Shown here: positions 1-5,439 of the stretch, piece after piece
How positions within the stretch are numbered: position 1 is the stretch's first letter
Layout: every line of letters begins with the position of its first letter
Assembly: GCA_002771315.1 (NCBI GenBank)
Contig: PCSF01000227.1
Coordinates: 1-14,792 of the forward strand
Origin: Desulfobacterales bacterium CG23_combo_of_CG06-09_8_20_14_all_52_9
GTDB lineage: Bacteria > Desulfobacterota > Desulfobacteria > Desulfobacterales > UBA2156
DNA: 14,792 bases
Direction: 5' to 3'
Position numbers and translations under genes: made by a program
The notes under the pieces: model-generated
What the model saw: only the letters and a program-made list of their open reading frames with translations
Told to the model about the DNA's origin: nothing
The model's database searches: none

Positions 1-89
1 ACCATGCCCCATAGAAATGCCCCCGTCATGGCCACAACCGCACCTTGGGCCATCCATTGGTTCACCGTAATGAAAAGCGTATCCAGCAT
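1..89 (-). CDS. CcdA/DsbD-like cytochrome c biogenesis membrane protein, N-terminal fragment (cut by window edge)
   Basis: Only the first 29 codons are present. The peptide starts MLDTLFITVNQWMAQG and continues into a hydrophobic stretch ending FLWGM, which is the usual look of the first transmembrane helix of CcdA-type proteins. The ATG lies 18 nt after the TAG of the upstream thioredoxin gene, with AAGGGA about 11 nt before it, so it is probably co-translated in the same operon. CcdA proteins carry electrons from cytoplasmic thioredoxin across the inner membrane to periplasmic thiol proteins. That role fits the two membrane-anchored thioredoxins immediately upstream. The CcdA call rests on a short peptide plus context; the redox cysteines would lie outside the window. 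Confidence 0.6.
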   Translation of the reverse strand, partial: MLDTLFITVNQWMAQGAVVAMTGAFLWGM

Positions 90-107
90 ATTCTGATGAA
101 TCCCTTA

Positions 108-1091
108 CTATGACAATCCTGATTTTTTCAGTTGCTTGAGAACTTCCTTTTCAGGATAGAAACCCACGTGTCGAAACACTTCGTTCCCTTTTGTATCAAA
201 GAAAACCTGGACCGGGATGGACCGGATTCCGTAACGGGACGCCAGAATCTGTTCCTCGCCTACATGGATAAAGACCACGTTTAATTTTTTCGAGTAATTT
301 TTTCTCAATTTGTCCAGGATGGGCTGCATCATGTCACAGGGCACACACCCCGTGGCCCCGAATTCCACCATCGTCGGCATCCCGGATCGGCGGGCCTTTT
401 CCACGGGGTTGTCCAGGGCAAGACGACTCTGCGCGTCCGCCCATTTATCGTTGATCCGCAGCCGAAGAGAATCGGCCAGTCCCTCAATATATCCATCGAT
501 CGCTTGCCCTTTTTTCTCCTGAAGCAGATATTGACGGACACTGTCTTTCACCTGCTCAAGGGGTGCATTCCCCATCATTTCCTTATTGGCCCGGTAAAAG
601 TCCTGGACCTCTGTTTCGGATACGGTTATTTTTTCGGTTCGTCTCTCAAAAAGCGTCTGGATGGCGCCGTCGTCGTTTCCTTTCCCCGTAATAATCCCGG
701 CTTTTTGAGCCTCGTTGAGCAAAATACGCCGGGTAGCCTCCGACTCTAGGACAAAGAGCAGATTTTTTTCCAACTGGGCGCGCATCTTGGGTTCCTGGCG
801 GTTGATGTCTTTCAAAAGCTCCGAAAGCAGGACTTGCACCCCCTCCGCCTTCAATACCATGTCCTTTTCCATGGGCTCCAAGACGGCGAATCTCAGGATG
901 CCGCCGGTAATGCCGGGATATTGAGTTCCCAGCGTTGCGGCCCAACCCCATCCGGACAATCCGAGGAAAACACCTATGAAAAAGACCGAAAAGCCGATGG
1001 ACTGCCTGAACACGTTCCGGCGTCCCATAAACGGAGTCGGCTGCCGATGACCCGTACCATATTTTTTCCGCTTGTCGCTTGAAAAAGACAT
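108..1091 (-). CDS. Membrane-anchored periplasmic thioredoxin with SurA/PpiC-like N-terminal helical region
   Basis: The 327-residue protein has a basic N-terminus (1-30), one hydrophobic anchor (about 31-52), a helical region (about 75-215), and a C-terminal thioredoxin fold (about 230-327). The helical region contains a segment like the chaperone part of SurA/PpiC isomerases (LLNEAQKAG, then a VSETEVQDFY-type helix). The thioredoxin active site is Cys249-Val-Pro-Cys252 and the cis-proline is Pro293 in RSIPVQVFF. No catalytic parvulin domain is visible, so isomerase activity is unlikely. The C-terminal domain resembles the thioredoxin encoded at 1833-2327, including the FFxxKGxEVFRHxGF stretch, so the two look paralogous. 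The start has AAAGGGAT a few bases upstream and lies 11 nt after the DUF1573 gene; Met22 is an alternative start. Likely role (inference): periplasmic disulfide reductase fed by the CcdA encoded next. The substrate is unknown. Confidence 0.8.
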   Translation of the reverse strand: MSFSSDKRKKYGTGHRQPTPFMGRRNVFRQSIGFSVFFIGVFLGLSGWGWAATLGTQYPGITGGILRFAVLEPMEKDMVLKAEGVQVLLSELLKDINRQEPKMRAQLEKNLLFVLESEATRRILLNEAQKAGIITGKGNDDGAIQTLFERRTEKITVSETEVQDFYRANKEMMGNAPLEQVKDSVRQYLLQEKKGQAIDGYIEGLADSLRLRINDKWADAQSRLALDNPVEKARRSGMPTMVEFGATGCVPCDMMQPILDKLRKNYSKKLNVVFIHVGEEQILASRYGIRSIPVQVFFDTKGNEVFRHVGFYPEKEVLKQLKKSGLS

Positions 1092-1102
1092 CTTTTATCC
1101 CT

Positions 1103-1804
1103 TTACCTTATGGAGCCGGTTACATAAATGGAGATCGTCGGACGCACCGGGCTGTCGGTTTTCACAAAAAGGATATCGGCAAATCCCCCTTTTCCAGTTC
1201 GGATGCTTTCGACCTTAATCACGCAGCGATCGCTCTTTTGGCCGCATTTCTTCTCAAGGCTCCAGCGGATAAACCGACCGTCTTTTGCCTGAACCTCCTG
1301 AATGGTAAAGGGGTATTCCTTACGCGGGATAATCTCCACCTCCATTGAAATAGGGCTTCCCGCAAGACCGCTCAGAAAGACACGCTCCGGTCGAATTTCT
1401 GCGAATTTCTCCACCTGACCCGACACGCTTACTACCAACAAGGGAAATTTCGGGTCGTTCGTTCGAATGCGCACGGTTTCCCGGATTTTACTTCCGCCAT
1501 ATCCGCCGGTGGTGACCGTCACCGTAATTTTTCCCTCCTCCCCGGGAAGGATTCGCCGCGTGCTGGTTGCGGCCGTACACCCTCAACCGGATTCCATTTT
1601 AAGGATGTCCAGAGGGGCTTCCCCCCGATTTTGGATAACGAAATCATGAACCACCTTCGTCCCTTCCACCACCGGTTGGAATTCAAATGCAGGTTCTGGA
1701 ATGCGAGCGTTCGGCTTTCCGGACTCCAAGTCTGCGGCGAAACTCATCATCGGAACGCACAGGATCCAAACCATTATCCATCGCGATATCACGTTACCAA
1801 GCAT
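1103..1804 (-). CDS. Exported DUF1573 protein with in-frame TGA at codon 74; candidate selenoprotein
   Basis: Read through the TGA at 1583-1585, this is a 233-residue protein with a signal peptide (about 1-24, cleavage near SFA/ADL), a DUF1573 domain (about 36-130) and a second beta-rich part with Cys pairs (KKCGQKSDRC). DUF1573 domains carry a Ser-Cys-Gly-Cys-Thr motif. Here the sequence is ILKMESG-[TGA]-GCTAATSTRRILPGEEGK, so the stop codon replaces the first Cys and Cys76 is the second. The reading frame continues to ordinary family sequence (IRTNDPKFPLLVVSVSGQV). Selenocysteine insertion is the simplest explanation. A nonsense mutation or real truncation is possible but less likely, because both halves are intact and in frame. 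The ATG has GGAGAG upstream. Neighbouring thioredoxin genes lie 28 nt and 11 nt away. The function of DUF1573 proteins is poorly defined; a thiol/selenol redox role is inferred from context. Confidence 0.75.
1555..1573 (-). promoter_or_regulatory. Candidate SECIS-like stem-loop downstream of the in-frame TGA
   Basis: On the coding strand, 10-28 nt after the TGA, GCCGC pairs perfectly with GCGGC around a 9-nt loop (AACCAGCAC). The position is close to where bacterial SECIS hairpins occur. However, the loop has no G in its first two positions, unlike the usual bacterial consensus, and starts slightly early. An alternative fold pairs GUGU with GCAC. I judged this by eye; no folding was run. Confidence 0.3.
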
Positions 1805-1832
1805 AGTCTCTCCAATCCGACAAGGTCTTCCG

Positions 1833-2327
1833 TCAATTTACACCCAACTCCCGCATCTTTGAGACAATGTCTTTTTCGCTCATGAATCCCAGGTGACGAA
1901 AGACTTCATCCCCCTTTTCATTGAAGAAAATCTGGGTGGGAATGGCCCGGATTTTAAATCGTTGCGCCTGATCTCGGTATTTATAGATGTCGATCACGAT
2001 GACCTCCGCCTTTCCCTGGTATCTTTCCTTGATCTTTTCCAGGATCGGGGCCATCATTTTGCAGGGGATACAACTGTTGGATCCTAAATCGATGAGGGTC
2101 ACTTTTCCTTTGACCGGCAATGAGTCAAACCCCATCGAGCCCTCCGTCCCCGATGCAATAAAGATCGTAGTCGACAATCCGAAGATGATAATAAAAAAGG
2201 CCGCAGCTAAGGAAAGGGGGGCCGGTTGGAGCCTTCTTCGAATTTTGTTAAGGCGGTTATCCACAGCAGGACCCGTTCTCTTTTTTAGGGATTCAATCCC
2301 CGGCGTAGTACAACAATCTTCAGTCAT
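1833..2327 (-). CDS. Membrane-anchored thioredoxin-family protein (CIPC active site)
   Basis: The 164-residue protein has an unusual cytoplasmic N-terminal tail (1-36) that begins MTEDCCTTPG, with two adjacent cysteines, and ends in an Arg-rich patch. One transmembrane helix follows (about 37-59), then a thioredoxin domain (about 70-164) predicted to face the periplasm. The active site is Cys86-Ile-Pro-Cys89 and the cis-proline is Pro130 in RAIPTQIFF. It is thus a TlpA/thioredoxin-like reductant held at the membrane. The start has AAAGGGAAAG upstream and follows the redoxin gene by 25 nt. The candidate selenoprotein gene follows 28 nt later. Likely role: passing electrons from a CcdA-type transporter to periplasmic thiols (inference from domain and operon). 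The CC tail could bind metal(loid) or be redox active, but this is only suggested by the residues. Confidence 0.85.
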   Translation of the reverse strand: MTEDCCTTPGIESLKKRTGPAVDNRLNKIRRRLQPAPLSLAAAFFIIIFGLSTTIFIASGTEGSMGFDSLPVKGKVTLIDLGSNSCIPCKMMAPILEKIKERYQGKAEVIVIDIYKYRDQAQRFKIRAIPTQIFFNEKGDEVFRHLGFMSEKDIVSKMRELGVN

Positions 2328-2352
2328 GATCTTTCCCTTTGATTACGCCTTT

Positions 2353-2586
2353 TTATTTTCCGATCCAGGCTTTTACTTCCTGCTTTGACGGGATCTTCCC
2401 CACGCTTTTCACTTCGCCGTTCACCACTACGGCAGGCGTTCCGAAGACCCCGTAACTCGAAATTTCCAGTATGTTCGTCACCTTCACCACGGATGCGTCC
2501 ACACCCGACTCCTGCACGGCTTCCCTGACAATCTTTTCGGTCTGCCGACATTTGGGACAACCCGGTCCCAGTATTTTAATTTCCAT
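2353..2586 (-). CDS. Small TM0996/MTH895-type thioredoxin/glutaredoxin-like redoxin
   Basis: A complete 77-residue cytoplasmic redoxin starting MEIKILGPGCPKC. The active site is Cys10-Pro-Lys-Cys13, and the conserved FGTPAVVVNGEV segment carries the cis-proline. The length and the IKILGPGCPxC opening are typical of the small redox-active disulfide protein family (TM0996/MTH895). It has no signal peptide. The start has AAAGGA upstream and lies 12 nt after the preceding gene, whose C-terminal domain is closely similar (both have GPGCPxC, FGVxGTPA and VGKxPSK), so they probably arose by duplication. Such proteins commonly sit beside ArsP/SO_0444-type permeases. A role as cytoplasmic electron donor or metal(loid) handler for the efflux system is inferred. 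Confidence 0.88.
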   Translation of the reverse strand: MEIKILGPGCPKCRQTEKIVREAVQESGVDASVVKVTNILEISSYGVFGTPAVVVNGEVKSVGKIPSKQEVKAWIGK

Positions 2587-2598
2587 ATCAGGTTCCTT

Positions 2599-3105
2599 TC
2601 ATGATCGGTTTGATATGCTTTCTGCAAGCATTTTCTTGAGCGCCGCTTTGGACGGCACCTTCCCAACGGATCGGACCTGTCCGTTGATCACCAGAGCCGG
2701 GGTCCCCATCACGCCGAACTCTGAAATCGCCACCGGATCGCGGACATGATCCACATCCGCCGGGAGTCCAAGTTCCCCCAAGACCGCCACGACGGCCCTC
2801 TCAAGGGCGTCACAGTTGGGACATCCCGGTCCTAGAATTTTGATTTGAAGTCCTGCCGTCTCTTCTTCCGGCACGGGCTCGCCGATAAACTTCTTGTACT
2901 CCAGAAGCAGTGCTTTTCGATACGGACCCCTCGCGCTGACAGGAATGTAATTTTTCTTGGAAATCGCGGATAAAAGGACTTCCTGGATTTTTTCATCCGA
3001 ATTGCCTCTCAAGCTTTCGGCAATCTCCTTGAGGGTCTCGTTTAACCCGATGATGCCGACCCGGTCTCTACCGACAAGTATCTGAGTCACCGATGCCGTT
3101 GACAT
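2599..3105 (-). CDS. Two-domain redoxin: uncharacterised N-terminal domain plus TM0996-type thioredoxin domain
   Basis: This 168-residue protein has a C-terminal redoxin domain (about 86-160) with Cys95-Pro-Asn-Cys98 and the FGVMGTPALVINGQV segment. It is preceded by a separate, probably mostly helical domain (about 1-78) with a GLNETLKEIAE helix and a KKNYIPVSARGPYRKALL segment. I have a general memory of this N-terminal module in front of other anaerobe redoxins but cannot name it. No signal peptide is present, so it should be cytoplasmic. The ATG has a strong GGGAGGT upstream. The gene begins after a 280-bp gap containing a hairpin repeat, and is followed 12 nt later by the single-domain redoxin. 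Likely function: thiol-disulfide exchange supporting the permease operon (inference). Confidence 0.82.
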   Translation of the reverse strand: MSTASVTQILVGRDRVGIIGLNETLKEIAESLRGNSDEKIQEVLLSAISKKNYIPVSARGPYRKALLLEYKKFIGEPVPEEETAGLQIKILGPGCPNCDALERAVVAVLGELGLPADVDHVRDPVAISEFGVMGTPALVINGQVRSVGKVPSKAALKKMLAESISNRS

Positions 3106-3385
3106 GGCATACCTCCCTTTCGTTTACCCTGTTGTTGCAAAAGCTGAGGATGTCCCAGATCCAAGGCGTCCAAGGGCGAAGCCGTAGTATTTTACTGCGA
3201 GCCCTTAGCAACGAAGGAGATGGGGCATCTTCGGCTTTCCCTCCGGGTAAAAAACATTATAAATCTTTTCTTTGTTTTAGAAGTCACTAAAAATTTATTC
3301 GCGAACCATGCCTAAACGTATTCAAATACCCTGTTATCATTCTTTTTTTCTATTCCTTGTCATGTTTTTTATGCAACTGCAGGGT
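3106..3385. other. 280-bp intergenic gap between permease and redoxin genes
   Basis: No gene is supported here. The low-coordinate half holds a large imperfect inverted repeat (3143-3235). The high-coordinate half is AT-rich and, on the minus strand, contains TATAAT at 3256-3261 without a convincing -35 box. A weak internal promoter for the redoxin genes is possible, which would place the hairpin in their leader. Confidence 0.5.
3139..3240. repeat. Structured intergenic repeat (large imperfect hairpin)
   Basis: GCTGAGGATGTCCCAGATC on the left pairs imperfectly (14 of 19 by eye) with the reverse complement of GAGATGGGGCATCTTCGGC on the right, giving a stem around 3143-3235. Inside it, AAGGGC pairs with GCCCTT, and GTAGTA faces TACTGC across a TTT. 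The layout (AAAAGCT, CAGATCCAAGGCG, a central arm around GCCGTAGTA) recalls the body of the repeat at 7371-7575 without clear base identity. It is probably a dispersed repeat. It could also act as a processing or attenuation structure between permease and redoxin genes. Confidence 0.55.
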
Positions 3386-4777
3386 TTACCCGAAGAAAGC
3401 CCCAAAAATCATCCCCGAGATCGTCGCCATGATTACCACCAGGCTGACGTAGGCGACCGTCTTCTGGGTCCCCAGAATGCTGCGGATAACCAACATACTG
3501 GGCAGGCTCAGGGCGGGCCCGGCCAGAAGGAGGGCCAGCGCCGGTCCCTTTCCCATGCCTGCGCCGATCAATCCCTGCAAAATCGGGACTTCAGTCAAAG
3601 TGGCAAAGTACATGAATGCCCCCACCACCGAAGCAAAGAGGTTGGCCCACAGGGAATTGCCCCCCACCATATCACTCACCCATCGGGAGGGAATCAGACC
3701 TTCCGAACCCGGTCTTCCCAACAGGAACCCGGCGACAAGAACTCCGCCCAGGAGCAGCGGCAGGATCTGTTTGGCAAAATCCCAGGAGGATAAAAACCAC
3801 GTTTCGGATTCCCCGCGCGTGGTGGTCAACAGCGTTGCGAACGCAATGATACCGACGGAAAAAGCAATCAGCGGCTCATGAGGGAACACGAAAGCCAAGG
3901 CAGTGACGACGACAACGGCCACGATCAGCTTGAATAGGCGAACCCCCATCCAATAAACGAGCATCCCTCCCAGCACCAGTGCGAATCCTCCGGTGAGGTA
4001 CCATTTGATTGAAAACACTTTGCCCCAGAACGAACCCGCCTGTTCCGGGCGTCCCCACGTGGCAAAGATGAGAAGCCCCACCATGGCGGCAAAAAAGAGG
4101 GCGTTTTGCCATAAGGGGCGTTTGATCTCCTGTTCCGGCATGTACATGGCGGCCGCCGCCTTGGCTTGTTCTTCCTTTCGATACAGAAGGTGCATGATCA
4201 GGCCGATGACAACCGAAAACAGCACCGCGCCAATCGCACGGGCAGCCCCCAGTTCCGGCCCGAGGATGCGCGCCGTTAAGATGATGGCCAGCACGTTGAT
4301 GGCCGGTCCTGAATACAAAAACGCGATGGCCGGCCCCAGTCCGGAGCCCCGCTTCCAGATCCCGGCAAAAAGCGGCAACACCGTACAGGAGCAGACCGCC
4401 AGGATGGATCCCGACACGCTGGCTACTCCGTAGGAGAGGACTTTACCGGCTCCGGCGCCCAGGTACTTCATCACCGATGCCTGGGATATAAAGACGCCGA
4501 TGGCACCGGCGATAAATAAGGCCGGCACCAGACAAAGGAGCACATGCTCCTGAGCATACCATTTTGTCAGTGATAGCGCCTCGAATACCGACCGGGTAAA
4601 CCGAGGGGTTTCTGTCGGTAAAAAGAAAAAGATTAAAAATGCTCCTGTAATTAACCCGAGCGGTTTCCAGATGACTTTCCAATCCACCCGGCTCGGCTCG
4701 GAGGCTTCCGCATCCCGGGTCGATTCGGCATCCACGGCGGACCGGTTGTTTTCGGCAATCGATACTGTGCTGCTCAT
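3386..4777 (-). CDS. ArsP/SO_0444-family metal(loid) efflux permease (DUF318 type)
   Basis: A 463-residue polytopic inner-membrane protein of the predicted permease family PF03773. A polar N-terminal tail (1-32) is followed by many hydrophobic helices. Two related halves are visible: the first has AVCSCTVLPLFAGIWKRG (Cys129 and Cys131) followed by GLGPAIAFLYSGPAIN; the second has TEVPILQGLIGAGMGKG followed by GPALALLLAGPALSLPS. The CSC pair and the GPA repeats are typical of this family. Members include ArsP, an exporter of trivalent organoarsenicals, and SO_0444-type proteins linked to Cu/Zn efflux, so the substrate cannot be fixed from sequence. The gene lies 194 nt downstream of arsR, the gap holding a hairpin repeat, and is followed by redoxin genes. 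The start has GAAGGA upstream. Confidence 0.85.
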   Translation of the reverse strand: MSSTVSIAENNRSAVDAESTRDAEASEPSRVDWKVIWKPLGLITGAFLIFFFLPTETPRFTRSVFEALSLTKWYAQEHVLLCLVPALFIAGAIGVFISQASVMKYLGAGAGKVLSYGVASVSGSILAVCSCTVLPLFAGIWKRGSGLGPAIAFLYSGPAINVLAIILTARILGPELGAARAIGAVLFSVVIGLIMHLLYRKEEQAKAAAAMYMPEQEIKRPLWQNALFFAAMVGLLIFATWGRPEQAGSFWGKVFSIKWYLTGGFALVLGGMLVYWMGVRLFKLIVAVVVVTALAFVFPHEPLIAFSVGIIAFATLLTTTRGESETWFLSSWDFAKQILPLLLGGVLVAGFLLGRPGSEGLIPSRWVSDMVGGNSLWANLFASVVGAFMYFATLTEVPILQGLIGAGMGKGPALALLLAGPALSLPSMLVIRSILGTQKTVAYVSLVVIMATISGMIFGAFFG

Positions 4778-4834
4778 GGTTTTTCCTTCATTTTTATATA
4801 TCGCGATACAACTTTATATTGGGGTTAAAAAATT

Positions 4835-4967
4835 GAAGGCTTCGTAAAAAGTCGTCACCCCGTTGAAAAACGGGGTCCAGGGGTTTTATAAGTACTTGAG
4901 AACACTGGATTCCGGCTTTCGCCGGAATGACGGAAAGAGAGCATTTTCGACTTTTTACGATTTCATC
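4835..4967. repeat. 133-bp MITE-like element with terminal inverted repeats and two hairpins
   Basis: The left end GGCTTCGTAAAAAGTCG (4838-4854) and right end CGACTTTTTACGATTTC (4948-4964) are inverted copies with a few mismatches. Inside are a perfect 7-bp stem (CCCCGTT/AACGGGG, loop GAAA, 4858-4875) and a perfect 8-bp stem (ATTCCGGC/GCCGGAAT, loop TTTC, 4909-4928). The second resembles the widespread proteobacterial ATTCC(G/C)GC...GGAAT dispersed repeat. The ends match those at 6693-6712 and 7371-7575. It sits between arsR (ending 5 nt away) and the permease gene, so it is transcribed within the operon. No coding capacity for a transposase is present. Confidence 0.7.
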
Positions 4968-4971
4968 AAAA

Positions 4972-5319
4972 TTATTTCTTCCCCAGAATCTCATACCGAT
5001 CGATATGAAACAGGATGCCGGAAAGATCCGCGATTTCCGGCGCCTCGTTGAGCCAGTGCCTCAAATTTCCCAGAAGATTTGCGGCATAAGGGTTTTGCCG
5101 GCCGTCGGCCGGCAGATAGTTGACCCATAATCCTTCTTTGCGGGAGACCACCAGGCCGGCATCTTCCAGGATCTTCAGATGCTTGCTGGCGGTGGATTGC
5201 GCCGTTCCCAGGGCGGTTTGGATCTCGCATACACACATCTCCCGCTTTTCCAGCATCTTTAAAATCCTGACCCGTGTCGGATCGGATGCGGCCTTCATGA
5301 CTTTTAAAAACGCTTTCAT
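4972..5319 (-). CDS. ArsR/SmtB-family metal(loid)-responsive repressor
   Basis: The 115-residue winged-helix regulator begins MKAFLKVMKAASDPTRVRIL. The ArsR-type sensor motif EMCVCEI (Cys29, Cys31) lies before the recognition helix TAQSTASKHLKILEDAG, and the wing follows (VVSRKEGLWVNYL). The CVC arrangement in helix alpha-3 is that of arsenite/antimonite sensors of the ArsR subgroup. The ATG at 5317-5319 was chosen over an upstream extension because it has GGAGGT five bases before it, lies just downstream of a strong promoter, and gives the normal family length. Such proteins bind the operator without metal and release it on As(III)/Sb(III) binding. Position at the head of the permease-redoxin operon implies it controls that operon and itself. 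Confidence 0.9.
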   Translation of the reverse strand: MKAFLKVMKAASDPTRVRILKMLEKREMCVCEIQTALGTAQSTASKHLKILEDAGLVVSRKEGLWVNYLPADGRQNPYAANLLGNLRHWLNEAPEIADLSGILFHIDRYEILGKK

Positions 5320-5343
5320 GGGACCTCCATATCGTCTTTTTGG

Positions 5344-5372
5344 AATATAATGACCCCAAAAAGCTCTGTCAA
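5344..5372 (-). promoter_or_regulatory. Sigma70-type promoter of the arsR-permease-redoxin operon
   Basis: On the minus strand a perfect TTGACA (5367-5372) and TATATT (5344-5349) are separated by 17 nt. The predicted start point near 5337 gives a short leader to the arsR ATG at 5319. Adjacent sequence has a weak ATATTC...GATAT inverted symmetry that might serve as the ArsR operator. Confidence 0.8.
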
Positions 5373-5439
5373 GAAATTTTTTAGAAAAGCATCCGGGACA
5401 GCGAGAAAGCAAGGGATAAGGCCATCGACAGCCGTCGGA

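Noticed and set aside
1103..1522. A separate 139-residue gene starting at an internal GTG after the TGA
   Set aside because: It lacks a start-site signal and begins in the middle of the DUF1573 domain; reading through the TGA gives a complete family protein with a signal peptide.
3308..4433. Plus-strand open frames opposite the permease gene
   Set aside because: They are rich in Arg/Pro/Gln with no domain sense and mirror the codon pattern of the real minus-strand gene.
4835..4967. CRISPR-like array from the repeated hairpin motifs
   Set aside because: There is one element with inverted ends and no regular direct repeats or spacers.
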